From: Thermoplasmata archaeon
Lineage (GTDB): Archaea > Thermoplasmatota > Thermoplasmata > Thermoplasmatales > Thermoplasmataceae
Reading direction: 5' to 3'
Assembly (NCBI GenBank): GCA_021810045.1
Contig: JAJZJR010000003.1
Span: 90,189 to 154,188, forward strand
DNA length: 64,000 nucleotides
Part shown: positions 23,933 to 33,064 of the stretch, piece after piece
How the letters are laid out: each line of letters begins with the position of its first letter
Position numbering within the stretch: the first letter of the stretch is position 1
Translations under genes and position numbers: made by a program
Notes under the pieces: model-generated
What the model saw: the letters and a program-made list of their open reading frames with translations, nothing else
Database searches by the model: none
Told to the model about the DNA's origin: nothing

Positions 23933-25636
23933 CTATTTTCCGAATTTTTTGCTAAATTGTAAATCTGCGTTCAAAACATCTTTGCTTTCCAGCCAGCCTC
24001 TTCTTGCTATTGCCGTTGCAAATCTTAGATACTTCAGTTGCTCTGTACCATGGGCATCACTGCCAAGTGTAAAATTCACCTTGTATGATTTTGCTTTCTT
24101 TACCAGGTCGTATGGTAGATCAGATCTTGTAGGAAATCCATTGATCTCCACTGCGACATTATTATCTTTACAGGCCTGAAAAACTGTGTCAAAGTCAATA
24201 TGATATGGTTCGCGTGTGCCCAGTAATCTTCCAGTGGGATGAGCAATCGTGGTTAAAAGACCACTTTCAATAGCTCTGACAAACCTTGTTGTGTTGTTTC
24301 TTATGTCATCATTCACACTCTGGTGTATTGCCCCGATTACCACATCCATTTCCTGAAGCAGACCCTTCGATAAGTCCAGACTTCCATCCTTCAATATTTC
24401 AAGTTCAACTCCCTTAAGGACCCTCAGTGAACTCTTCTTTTCATTGAATTTTTCTATTTCCCTGTTTCGAGCCATGAATTTCTTTTCATCCAGGCCATGG
24501 GCGATTTTCAAACTCTTGCTGTGCTCTGTTATGGCGATAAATTTGTAATCTAGTTTGATAGCTGCATCTACCATCTGCCTAAAGGTTGAGTGACCATCAG
24601 TGGCATCAGTATGTGTATGGAAGTCCCCTCTGATAAGGTCATAATCCACTAGCTCAGGAAGACTGTTTTCAAGGGCCGCCTCCACTTCACCCATATTCTC
24701 CCTTAGCTCTGGAGGAACCCACTGCAATCCAAGTTCTTTATAAATGCCGTGTTCGGTCTCCGATGCTATTACCTTTTCACCCTTGAAAAGACCGTACTCA
24801 TTCAGCTTCATTCCTTTGCTTATTGCGATATCCCTGAGCCTGATGTTGTGTTCTTTACTTCCAGTAAAATATTGAAGGCCGGCTCCAAAGGATTTGTGAT
24901 CAATAATCCTAAGATCACAATTAAGGCCCAGTGAGAGGATAACTGATATTTTTGTGTCTCCACTGGCAATAACATGCTTAATTTCCTCCAAACCAAGAAA
25001 ATATTTTGCTGCTTCTTCAGGGATTGTACTTGAGGAAAGTATGTCAATATCGCCAACAGTGTCTTTCATTCTCCTTGCCGAACCTGCAATCTGTAGTTCT
25101 GTAAATTTTCCACCAGAGTTGATTTTATCAAAAAATTTCTGAATATCATCATAACATGTTGCAAGGGGAATTCTTCCGGCTCCGGTTGATTTATAGAATT
25201 CAATGGCTTTTTTTAAGGCTTCCTGTGATTTTGTCCCAAAACCTGGAACCTTAGAAATTCTGTCGGAGTCTATGGCTGCACCAAGATCATCAAGATTCTT
25301 AATACCTAATGTCAAATGGAGAAGGGCTATTCTTTTTGGTCCCAATCCCTGGATTTTTCTCAGTGACTGAAAATCAATGTTGTACTTTTCTTTTAAAATC
25401 TCATATTTTGATATCTTTCCCGTTTCTATATATTCAATTATTTTCTTCTCGATGGCGGATCCAACACCTTCTATGTTCCTCAATTTCTTTTCATGGTAAA
25501 GATCCAAAACATCTCCAGTCAACATGGAAATACTCTTTGCGACTTTCCGGTAGGCAATTGATTCCCAGTGATTTTCCTCAATATCTTCCATGTCCGCAAG
25601 GTCTTCAAAGATACTGGAAAGCTCACTGTTGATCAT
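23933..25636 (-). CDS. polX: DNA polymerase X with PHP domain (PolX)
   Basis: A 567-residue gap-filling repair polymerase. Order: helix-hairpin-helix regions (IQGLGPKRIALLH and VPGFGTKSQEALKK, about residues 80-135), a Pol-beta nucleotidyltransferase core (GSARRMKDTVGDIDIL with DxD and CDLRIID, about 180-260), and a PHP phosphoesterase domain from about 335 with DFHTHTDATDGHS, ITEHS, GVELEIL, GAIHQS, AHPTGR and GSDAHG. All metal ligands seem intact, so 3'-end processing activity is likely. ATG 25636 is chosen over the one at 25660 because a TATA box lies 27 bases upstream of it. Confidence 0.9.
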   Translation of the reverse strand: MINSELSSIFEDLADMEDIEENHWESIAYRKVAKSISMLTGDVLDLYHEKKLRNIEGVGSAIEKKIIEYIETGKISKYEILKEKYNIDFQSLRKIQGLGPKRIALLHLTLGIKNLDDLGAAIDSDRISKVPGFGTKSQEALKKAIEFYKSTGAGRIPLATCYDDIQKFFDKINSGGKFTELQIAGSARRMKDTVGDIDILSSSTIPEEAAKYFLGLEEIKHVIASGDTKISVILSLGLNCDLRIIDHKSFGAGLQYFTGSKEHNIRLRDIAISKGMKLNEYGLFKGEKVIASETEHGIYKELGLQWVPPELRENMGEVEAALENSLPELVDYDLIRGDFHTHTDATDGHSTFRQMVDAAIKLDYKFIAITEHSKSLKIAHGLDEKKFMARNREIEKFNEKKSSLRVLKGVELEILKDGSLDLSKGLLQEMDVVIGAIHQSVNDDIRNNTTRFVRAIESGLLTTIAHPTGRLLGTREPYHIDFDTVFQACKDNNVAVEINGFPTRSDLPYDLVKKAKSYKVNFTLGSDAHGTEQLKYLRFATAIARRGWLESKDVLNADLQFSKKFGK

Positions 25637-25658
25637 GAAAATAATAGTAAGAAACCAC

Positions 25659-25667
25659 ATTATAAAC
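25659..25667 (-). promoter_or_regulatory. TATA box for PolX
   Basis: Minus-strand GTTTATAAT centred 27 bases before ATG 25636, implying a leaderless mRNA. Confidence 0.5.
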
Positions 25668-25894
25668 TCATTGTTTTATAAATAAAGGCAAATGGAGAAT
25701 AATGAGTTTAGGGAGCCATAAACAAAAGTTTTTAGTTTTAAAAAATGAATAATCGCATGAGAATACAATACTGATACACAGATCTCGAAAACGTCATTCA
25801 AAATGAAAATCTCCACCAGAAATCTGATGAATATGTCAGATTATCCACGAAAAATGTCGGGTTGTTGAAAATGCTATCCTGAAAAGAGAAATGG

Positions 25895-27145
25895 TTACCT
25901 GGTGCCCCATTTAGGTTCTTTCCAGAATGTAAATGCACCATATACCGTTGTAACAAATAATATACCCATTGCCAAAGCACCATAGGCCATAGTTTTCAAC
26001 CTTTCCTTAGTTATCTTTCCTGCTACGGTAAGAACAAAGATTCCAGATCCTGTGAAGTTGATGCCCATTAGTGACAGGTCGTATAATACACCAGCTGGAT
26101 GCCCCCTGTGGGCATTGTCAAAGAAAGCTACAGATTCGATCAGATTCAATAATGTAGGATTGGGGTGGTGCAATTGAACAATCATGATTGGTATTGTTCT
26201 GAGAAGAAATGCTGCAATACCGATAAATGGCAACATATAAGTATAGACCAGTTCAAATGTATAGAATTTACCTTTTCTAAAAGTATTGCCAGTCTTGAAT
26301 TCCATGCCGAATCTTACCCACTCAGACCTTGACCACCTCAGGCTCTGCTTGTAGAATTTTTTCAAGGTTTTCTGAGGATATGTTTCAACTCTCACGTTGT
26401 AATCCTTAACAAGCTTGAACCCTGATGTAAGGGCATGAAGGGCCATGAGCCAGTCTTCGCCAAGTTGTGTGGTCTTGCCAAATATTTTGAAATTGAGAAA
26501 ATCATCTGACAGAATGAATGGCTTTATCAAATCAGTACGGTACATAACACACGGACCATCAAGGTGCATTACACTTCCATGGGCAGACATTGCACGATAC
26601 ACAATTTCTCTGGTTCTTTCCACGAATTCAGCTCCATATGCAACAGGGCTTCCTGTATTTTTTATTCCTATATATGGGCCTACTCCACCAACGCCGTCGA
26701 CAAAATGTGAAACCATGCTAGAAACTGCACCCTCAGGAAGGATGGTGTCGCTGTCCATAATGAGGACATACGGTGTTTCAACAAAGTCCATGGATCTTGC
26801 AATAGCCTTCTTTTGTCCTTCGCGAAGTGGCTTATGGACGAAAAGCCCTCCATGTGATTCCACAATGGTCTTGTATGGTTCGTAGCTTGAGTCGCCAACA
26901 ACAACGAATTTACTTCCCTGGGAAGAAACAGCTGTTATGCATTCTGTAAAAATCGCGGGGTCTTCTTTGTAAACAGGTATGCATATTGTTACATCACTGG
27001 GATCCAGGTCATCTCTTGTATGCTCCCTTGAGAATCTTTTGGATCCGGTTATGTTGATAATGTAATAAATAAAGGTCGTAAGGGTAAAAATTCCAATACC
27101 CAGAAATATGATTACATATAATGTGTGCATGCCTAAAAGTGACAT
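25895..27145 (-). CDS. Membrane family-2 glycosyltransferase
   Basis: A 416-residue processive-type GT2. One N-terminal membrane helix (about residues 8-30) is followed by the catalytic domain: VTICIPVYKED, LIMDSDTILP (the DxD, about 130), a GEDW motif (LGEDWLMAL) and QSLRWSR, the QxxRW signature of hyaluronan/cellulose synthase-like enzymes (about 268). About four C-terminal helices complete it. It probably extends a surface or exported polysaccharide. An AT-rich 230-base gap separates it from PolX. Confidence 0.85.
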   Translation of the reverse strand: MSLLGMHTLYVIIFLGIGIFTLTTFIYYIINITGSKRFSREHTRDDLDPSDVTICIPVYKEDPAIFTECITAVSSQGSKFVVVGDSSYEPYKTIVESHGGLFVHKPLREGQKKAIARSMDFVETPYVLIMDSDTILPEGAVSSMVSHFVDGVGGVGPYIGIKNTGSPVAYGAEFVERTREIVYRAMSAHGSVMHLDGPCVMYRTDLIKPFILSDDFLNFKIFGKTTQLGEDWLMALHALTSGFKLVKDYNVRVETYPQKTLKKFYKQSLRWSRSEWVRFGMEFKTGNTFRKGKFYTFELVYTYMLPFIGIAAFLLRTIPIMIVQLHHPNPTLLNLIESVAFFDNAHRGHPAGVLYDLSLMGINFTGSGIFVLTVAGKITKERLKTMAYGALAMGILFVTTVYGAFTFWKEPKWGTR

Positions 27146-27313
27146 TTAAGTTGCATAATTAAAACTTATCTATGTGGATTATAATTCTTTTAAAAATCCC
27201 ATAAATTTCCAGCATTTTCCCAGTATACTTCGGTAATTTATAGTAAATATTTGGATGAAAATTTCTAAGACGACAATTTGAGATTTCAGAATTTCTATTG
27301 GGGAGAGAATTGA

Positions 27314-27350
27314 CATAACACTTAACTAGTTGAATTTATGTGGTGTTATG
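27314..27350. repeat. Inverted repeat ahead of the 27.4 kb gene
   Basis: CATAACAC (27314-27321) and GTGTTATG (27343-27350) form an 8-base inverted repeat with a 21-base spacer, ending 10 bases before the next ATG. It could be an operator or a leader hairpin. Confidence 0.35.
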
Positions 27351-27360
27351 AGGATTAAAG

Positions 27361-27720
27361 ATGCGAAATAGAAATAAGGACTACAGTGGTTCCAGGCGGT
27401 TCGTATCATTTGTTTCCTATGCCTTTACATCGATCTTATTTGATGTGGTTGCGTACACTCTGAGTTCAAAGGTCGCCGGCGTAGTTTCTACGCAATACAA
27501 TATCATGTTTTATTTCCCGTCGCTTGGCTACAATCTCCTCAGAAAATATGCACTCGGCAATGTATCAGTCAATTACGGAATAATTAATACATATGGCCTG
27601 CTCTTGGTCCTGCCTGTTGTAACGTTTTTTGCAGGTATTATCCTGGAAAAGATTATTGCTCACAAATTCCAAGATTCAGGAAATTACAGGAAACAATGGC
27701 CAGCCAACTCTGAAAATTAG
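27361..27720 (+). CDS. Small membrane protein with two or three helices
   Basis: A 119-residue protein with a basic N terminus (RNRNKDYSGSRRF), a helix at about 15-36, a weaker segment around 48-62 and a strong helix at about 76-98 (YGLLLVLPVVTFFAGIILE), then a charged tail. No family recognised. It starts the AT-rich orphan-gene region. Confidence 0.5.
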   Translation: MRNRNKDYSGSRRFVSFVSYAFTSILFDVVAYTLSSKVAGVVSTQYNIMFYFPSLGYNLLRKYALGNVSVNYGIINTYGLLLVLPVVTFFAGIILEKIIAHKFQDSGNYRKQWPANSEN

Positions 27721-27861
27721 ATCATATATATCAAAAATTTATTTTTCCAAACAATTCAACAAATTTAGATTCACAGAACCATTATTATACGGGATATTTA
27801 CACAAAGCCGTCATTTTTGTACCTGAACACTATTATATTGAAATAATTCTAAACCACAGGT

Positions 27862-28383
27862 ATGAAATCAGCCCAAATAGCTGTAGCAGTCGTTATTATC
27901 ATAGCAGGAGCTCTTGGAGGCTACTATTATTTCAACGACGTCTACGCTAAGAATACACAGGAGACAGGTAACATGGCTATTTCTGTAGCCGATGCACCTA
28001 TACTCTCTGCAGTAGCTGCAGTAAACATAACCTTCAGTAATGTTGCACTGCACAGTAACAGCACAGGATGGACAAACTACACAGTTTCTAAGCAGACAGT
28101 AGATATCCTAGGCCTGACTACCACTAACGCGTCATTGTTGTCCAATATTTCCTTAAAAACTGGAACATACACAATGATTAGACTCTATATCACAAATGTC
28201 TCAGTTGTTATTGCAGGAATAAGTTACAACTTTTCCCTACAGGCACCATTCGCATTTGTAAATCATCCATTCACTGTAAGTAACAATCAGACTACGAACA
28301 TTGTGATAGATTTTAATCTAAGTCAGGACCTAAACCTGAACGCTAAAGTATTCACACCCAGTGTAGGATATACTCAGAGCTAA
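27862..28383 (+). CDS. Secreted DUF4382-domain protein
   Basis: A 173-residue exported protein. A signal or anchor helix covers residues 5-24 (IAVAVVIIIAGALGGYYYF). The rest fits DUF4382: NMAISVADAPILSAVAAVNITFSNVALH, KQTVDILGLTTTNASLL, and LKTGTYTMIRLYI. The domain is common in archaeal and bacterial surface proteins and has an immunoglobulin-like beta fold. Many N-x-S/T sequons suggest N-glycosylation outside the cell. Role unknown. Confidence 0.7.
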   Translation: MKSAQIAVAVVIIIAGALGGYYYFNDVYAKNTQETGNMAISVADAPILSAVAAVNITFSNVALHSNSTGWTNYTVSKQTVDILGLTTTNASLLSNISLKTGTYTMIRLYITNVSVVIAGISYNFSLQAPFAFVNHPFTVSNNQTTNIVIDFNLSQDLNLNAKVFTPSVGYTQS

Positions 28384-28745
28384 AAATTTTACTCTTTATA
28401 AAATTATGGTTCTTCCTAGTTTTGTGTGGGTTGAAAGTAGAGAAATATATCTGCGAACATTTGTTATGGCCAATCCACTTCCAAGTTTAAGATCAAGGCA
28501 CTTCGGGAATAACCAAATTCTATCTTTACAACCTAATTTGCAGGTTGCTTGGAAAATTCATGGTTAAGTAACCCACACAAAAGTCCGATGAACCAAAATT
28601 ATTTCTCAATTTCTTAATTGAGTCCATTTTTCATACCAATAAATAAGGCAACACTTGTTCAATTGGTATTGAGAGTATCCCGATCACTTTGAATAGACTA
28701 AAAACGAAAATTTTTATAAATTAAATTATTATTAATAAAACACGT
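28384..28745. other. Gene-free stretch holding a 163-base inverted-repeat unit
   Basis: About 360 bases without a convincing gene. It contains the inverted-repeat unit at 28420-28582 and, near its end, an AT-rich promoter (TTTTTATAAATT at about 28710) for the next gene. Confidence 0.4.
28420..28582. repeat. 13-base terminal inverted repeats bounding 163 bases
   Basis: TTTTGTGTGGGTT (28420-28432) and its exact complement AACCCACACAAAA (28570-28582) bound a 137-base interior without coding capacity. I see no clear target duplication. It could be a MITE or a structured RNA closed by a long stem. Confidence 0.4.
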
Positions 28746-29501
28746 ATGACAAGAAAAACATCCATGGGTATAATTGTCGTATGTTCCATCCTCATTTTGG
28801 TTCCCAGACTGGTAGGGTATATAATAACAGTCTTTGAGACTAGGTCTTTTGGGTCACGTATCTTACTAAATGCCTCAAGTCTTCAAGTTGCGATTGACTA
28901 CAGCACAATTTCCACATTAATTGAAATAGTACTAGGAATGACACTGTTTGTTCTTCTTACGTTACATTACAAAAACCTTGCATATAGAACTCGCGTGATC
29001 ACTTCTGTTCCCTGGATATTTCTCGTATTATCTATTATTACTATTATCATCTTCTACTTTCCGGAAATGGTATACTCATTTGTACAAGGGGCAGAAACAT
29101 TTGTTGCATTCGAGTTCTACGACATCTTTAGTACCTTTTCTCAGATAATTCTCCCGACTGGCATTCTGTTAATGGGATATTATTTTCTGGGGAGATCCAG
29201 AGCTCTTTTCATAATTTCCTATGGAATTTATGCGGTAAGCTATATCTCTGCAATAATTTTTGAAATCCTGTTATTGCCACTGTTATCTGGAAATGCGGTT
29301 TCAATAATTTCCTTCAACAATTCCCAATTAGTTTTTGTTTTAAGGGATATAGAATTATTTTTTGCTATCCTTTCTTATCTATTATTCGTAGTAGCTTTAC
29401 TGAACAGTAGAAAGGCTGGTTTTTCTGTTAGACACAATGATTATGTCAAAGTCCAAACAAGCCCCGAAGAACAGACCATAGTAGTGTTCGAAGATAAGTG
29501 A
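28746..29501 (+). CDS. Polytopic membrane protein (about seven helices)
   Basis: A 251-residue orphan membrane protein with helices at about 8-28, 52-74, 86-104, 126-146, 152-182 and 200-220, and a polar C-terminal tail (VRHNDYVKVQTSPEEQ) that is probably cytoplasmic. No known motif. The start follows an AT-rich promoter by about 30 bases. Base composition is more AT-rich than the catabolic genes, like its neighbours. Confidence 0.6.
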   Translation: MTRKTSMGIIVVCSILILVPRLVGYIITVFETRSFGSRILLNASSLQVAIDYSTISTLIEIVLGMTLFVLLTLHYKNLAYRTRVITSVPWIFLVLSIITIIIFYFPEMVYSFVQGAETFVAFEFYDIFSTFSQIILPTGILLMGYYFLGRSRALFIISYGIYAVSYISAIIFEILLLPLLSGNAVSIISFNNSQLVFVLRDIELFFAILSYLLFVVALLNSRKAGFSVRHNDYVKVQTSPEEQTIVVFEDK

Positions 29502-30714
29502 GTTGATTTCATAACATCCATAAAATTCCTACAATCGTTCCGTAAAACCTGATTACTCCTTTATCCCCTTATAATGAAATATAAGGCTTAAAAATCAGAT
29601 TATCAATTGTTAACTGAATAGGGAGAAAATCTGGAATGTATGGAATACTCATTATATAGTAACAGTTTTACCACAATACTATTGACAACGTAACTGTTTA
29701 ATGAGTATTCTTGTTGTCCACCAATCATTTTTTGAAAAACTCCATCCTTACTTTTATCATTATTGTCTACCATGTATTCAGCAATAAGAAACTCTTACGA
29801 TTTCATCACAGTCTCAAAGATATACCTCATGATTAACAATACTGTCAAATCAAGAATAAAATGTGCGTAATGAAAGATTCAATTTCAATAAATAATTATT
29901 AACCAGATATAAAATATATTGACTATCGTTATAATAGAGATAAGATAACTGTTAAAGGAATACATTCGGCCTTACCTTACAATTTTCATGATTATAACAT
30001 CAACTTTGAGTTATATACATGTGTCAATCAAATTTTAAAACTTCAATAACAATAACGAGGATAGAAATATCTGTCTTCTGGGCATAGTTCACTGAAAATT
30101 GCATGAGTAAATTAATCAACAACATTATTTTGATGGTCTTAAATCGTTTGTAAACAAACGCACTATATATTACACTAAAGAATGATTATAGGCATTGAAT
30201 CTGGACAGTCTCACCAAATTTAATAAATGTAGTCTAAATATGCTAATATTATAACTATACAAACGATACTACATATATTACAACAACACATAGTGTGATA
30301 TATAAAATTTCAAGGCATGTATCACGTAAGGGTTGTAATAGGTCAATGTATTGTTTCACCTGGTTGTTCTCATAACCATTGGGAAATGAAATTGCTTTCA
30401 ATTATGTTGAAGATAGGCTGAAATTAAGGGTTCACAGAGAAAAACAGTAAACAGTTTGAATGCTGTATAACCATAGTTATACGGTATTATGTCAGCCTGT
30501 TCCAATTAATGAAACAAAGGTCTCTATATTGGTGTTCTTCAGAAATTCCATAAGATAGGATTGGAACGTCATTTCATTTGTGACCCGAGCCATCACAGAA
30601 CTGGAACACCATGGCAATAATATTATAGAGAGGAACAGATACATAAAGAACATAAGTTTCGCCCTCTCGCCATAGAAAGTATATAATGTCAAAGAGTATT
30701 GTGTGATGTTAATA
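29502..30714. other. 1.2 kb AT-rich gene-poor region
   Basis: I see no supported protein gene over 1.2 kb, which is unusual in this compact window. It holds short inverted repeats (30145-30160; GTATAAC/GTTATAC at 30465-30482) and several TATA-like sequences. A 34-codon frame from ATG 30317 has a TATA-like box upstream but is too weak to call. It may be decayed DNA or encode an RNA. Confidence 0.5.
30145..30160. repeat. CGTTTGT-AA-ACAAACG inverted repeat
   Basis: Seven-base arms around a 2-base centre; a further ACAAACG copy sits at 30259-30265. This could be an operator, but no clear gene follows. Confidence 0.35.
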
Positions 30715-30813
30715 ATGGAATCTGACAAAAAGAACCTTAAGAGGAATATTAGATTTTTCACAAAAGAGGATCCTATTGGTAAAATAGTCTATGAGAGACT
30801 TGAAAAACTTTAA
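30715..30813 (+). CDS. Tiny basic protein just left of IS element 2
   Basis: A 32-codon frame (starting MESDKKNLKRNIRFF) with a TATA-like AGTATATAATG about 38 bases upstream and TGTGATG just before the ATG. It stops about 15 bases before the left end of the TnpB element. Composition is plausible for a small DNA-binding or regulatory protein, but it may be a fragment left by decay or insertion. Confidence 0.3.
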   Translation: MESDKKNLKRNIRFFTKEDPIGKIVYERLEKL

Positions 30814-30932
30814 TTTTTTATCAAAAGCCGAGCGAAAGACCCCTTCCGAAAGGGAGGGGATGAAAGCGAGGCACAATTTTGTTGCAAGGGATATGTTAAA
30901 ATAACGATAGCGAATGCATATCTCATAGATAT

Positions 30933-31097
30933 ATGAAAGAGAAAAAGGCATACATGTTGCCAATCAGGTGGTCTTATGAAGAAAAGGCCCTGATTGAAAA
31001 GCAGGCAGAGAAGGAGGGGTTAAGTGTAACCGCCTTCGTAAGGTCTACAGTGATAAAACATTGCAGGGGCGAACAAGGAGAGAATGAAAGCCTATAA
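30933..31097 (+). CDS. Ribbon-helix-helix protein carried by TnpB element
   Basis: A 54-residue frame inside the element. The strand (AYMLPIRWSYEEKALIEKQA) is followed by the two-helix part EKEGLSVTAFVRSTVIKHC, the classical RHH/Arc-MetJ pattern with G-L-S-x-x-x-F-V-R. It overlaps the 5' end of tnpB by 14 bases, so it is probably expressed with it and could repress the element or help set TnpB levels. It is below the usual gene-length cut-off and easily missed. Confidence 0.6.
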   Translation: MKEKKAYMLPIRWSYEEKALIEKQAEKEGLSVTAFVRSTVIKHCRGEQGENESL

Positions 31098-32283
31098 GTT
31101 CAGGTTATACCCATCTGCGGAGCAGGAAAGGAAGCTCAACGAACAGCTGGAGTTGTGCAGGCATCTGTACAACGGATTGCTTGAGCAGAGAATTACTGCC
31201 CATAAGATGGGAAAGAAGATTGGCTATGTGAAACAGGCCAATGAACTACCTGAACTGAGAAGGGAAATGGAAGATTACAGAGAGATTCATTCCCAGGTCC
31301 TGCAGGATGTTGCCAAGAGAGTTGACAGGGCATACCAGAACTTTTACAGAAGGGTGAAAGAGAAGAAAACCGGCAAAATGCAGAAAGCAGGTTTTCCAAG
31401 ATTCAAACCCATGACGAGGTACAGGTCACTGACCTACACTCAGTCGGGATTCCATCTGCTGGAAAACGGACACCTGAAGCTCTCAAAGATCGGAGAACTG
31501 AGAATGTTCATGCACCGTGAGATAGAGGGTGAATTCAAGACACTCAACATCTCACATGACAGCACGGGAAAATGGTATGCATCATTTTCAGTGATGCCGG
31601 GGAAAGTAGCCAACGTCTCAGAAGAGACAGGAAAAAGTGTTGGCATTGATGCAGGACTGCTGCATCTCACCACGATGAGTGACGGCACAGTGATCGAACC
31701 CCCTCACTTTCTCATGAAAAGCGAGAGGAGGATCACGAAGGCACAGAGGAACCTTTCGCGCAAGGTTAGGGGTTCAAGGAACCGGAGAAAATATCGGGTT
31801 AGAGTCGCCAGAGCTTATGAGAAAGTGAAAAACCAGAGAGAGGACTTTGCACACAAACTCTCGAATGAGATCGTGCAAAACAATGATCTCATTGTATTCG
31901 AGAACCTGAACATAAGAAGCATGGTGAAGAATCACCATTTGGCAAAGAGCATTGCGGATGCTTCATGGAACACACTTGTACAATACACAATCTACAAGGC
32001 TGAAAGTGCCGGTAAGCTTGTGGTATCAGTGGATCCGGGATACACATCACGTACATGCTCAAACTGTGGATATGAGAAGGAATCCCTGAAACTGTCTGAA
32101 AGGACATTTCATTGTGATTCCTGCGGATATGAGATCGACAGGGATCTCAATGCCGCAATCAACATCCACAATCTTGGACTGATAAAAGTAGGGAGGGGCA
32201 CTCCCGAAGTTACGCCTGTGGAGATCAGTGCACTACCCGCAAGGGCAACCCTGATCGGCGAAGCAGGAAGCCCCGTCCCTTAG
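31084..32283 (+). CDS. tnpB: RNA-guided nuclease TnpB (element 2)
   Basis: A 399-residue TnpB about as long as its relatives at 4.2 and 52.7 kb but more diverged in the N-terminal third. RuvC residues are kept (GIDAGLLHL, IVFENLNIRSM, EIDRDLNAAINI), as is the zinc ribbon (CSNCGYEKES...CDSCGYEID). Differences in the ribbon and in the region CRHLYNGLLEQR mark it as a separate subgroup. The reading frame is intact, so nuclease function is likely preserved even without tnpA. Confidence 0.9.
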   Translation: MKAYKFRLYPSAEQERKLNEQLELCRHLYNGLLEQRITAHKMGKKIGYVKQANELPELRREMEDYREIHSQVLQDVAKRVDRAYQNFYRRVKEKKTGKMQKAGFPRFKPMTRYRSLTYTQSGFHLLENGHLKLSKIGELRMFMHREIEGEFKTLNISHDSTGKWYASFSVMPGKVANVSEETGKSVGIDAGLLHLTTMSDGTVIEPPHFLMKSERRITKAQRNLSRKVRGSRNRRKYRVRVARAYEKVKNQREDFAHKLSNEIVQNNDLIVFENLNIRSMVKNHHLAKSIADASWNTLVQYTIYKAESAGKLVVSVDPGYTSRTCSNCGYEKESLKLSERTFHCDSCGYEIDRDLNAAINIHNLGLIKVGRGTPEVTPVEISALPARATLIGEAGSPVP

Positions 32284-32300
32284 GGCGGGGAGGATGTCAC
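32155..32300 (+). ncRNA. Putative TnpB guide RNA scaffold, element 2
   Basis: Same position and near-identical 3' sequence as in element 1; the guide would be the AT-rich flank starting near 32301. Confidence 0.35.
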
Positions 32301-32358
32301 TTCCCTAAATAGTCCTGATGAAATATTTCGTTAAAATATTCATTTAGAAACAGAGTCA

Positions 32359-32841
32359 TTACTTCTTTTTGACCACATCTCTTATCTCAGTGTTCTTCTT
32401 AATATCATCAAGAATCTCTATGATCAAAGTGTCATCACTTATATTCTGGGCCTGAAACATTGACACAAGCATAAACGGTGAAAAAGCAAATCCAAGGCCT
32501 GTGTGATGATGGCTTTTTGTCTGTATTTCCTTGAGATATTTCTCACTTATCTCATCAAATTCCACATCTTTCATGAAATCCTTCATGGTTTTGTCGACAT
32601 TCTTGTTGTCTTCTTCATCCACGAGTATAAGAGCCTTGTAGGAAGGTTTGAAATCAACATCATTATCTGTGATTGTAAACCACTTTACGGCATCAGTTTC
32701 AAAAAATACCTGGGCAAAGACCTCTGCGGTTTTTCTGGGATGCTGAAAATCAACACCGTTAGTGAGATCGTAAGTAACCAATGTATTATCTTCTGACATT
32801 TTTCTTGCAGATAGGATCTGTTCTTTCAAGTTATCTGACAA
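32359..32841 (-). CDS. Unknown soluble acidic protein
   Basis: A 160-residue acidic protein of unknown family, with DFKPSYKALILVDEEDNKNV and a His cluster KSHHHTGLGF near residue 115. I use the TTG at 32841 because AGGTGA sits five bases upstream of it; a TTG 15 bases earlier lies before that site. It converges on IS element 2, whose right end is about 58 bases away. Confidence 0.5.
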   Translation of the reverse strand: MSDNLKEQILSARKMSEDNTLVTYDLTNGVDFQHPRKTAEVFAQVFFETDAVKWFTITDNDVDFKPSYKALILVDEEDNKNVDKTMKDFMKDVEFDEISEKYLKEIQTKSHHHTGLGFAFSPFMLVSMFQAQNISDDTLIIEILDDIKKNTEIRDVVKKK

Positions 32842-33064
32842 TAGTTCACCTGTCAATTAATAATAGAACGATGCTAAAAAAAGTTGGTTCTTTCAATGCA
32901 TACCACTTAATAAGTATTAAGTAGCTGTTAAATCGAAACTATTATTATCTTGTAAACATAAAGTCGAACATTTGTGCTAAGAGATAATCGTTTTTTAAAA
33001 AACCCAAAGCGAAATTATTCCCACAAATGGTCATCTTTTATACCAAGCTGATGATTACTCAAAA

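Larger units (their letters stand above)
30829..32300 (+). mobile_element. TnpB-only IS605-type element 2 with an RHH gene in place of tnpA
   Basis: The left end GAGCGAAAGA plus a GAAA-loop hairpin (30840-30859) and GATGAAAGCG, and the right-end hairpin (about 32271-32290) plus GAGGATGTCAC, match element 1. There is no tnpA; its place is taken by a small ribbon-helix-helix gene overlapping tnpB. It would depend on TnpA in trans, for example from element 1. It sits at the edge of the gene-poor AT-rich region. Confidence 0.8.

Noticed and set aside
30317..30421. 34-codon frame after a TATA-like box in the gene-poor region
   Set aside because: Too short, no ribosome site and no recognisable pattern; reported only as part of that region.
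30709..30963. 84-codon minus-strand frame
   Set aside because: Crosses the left end of IS element 2 and is antisense to the RHH gene.
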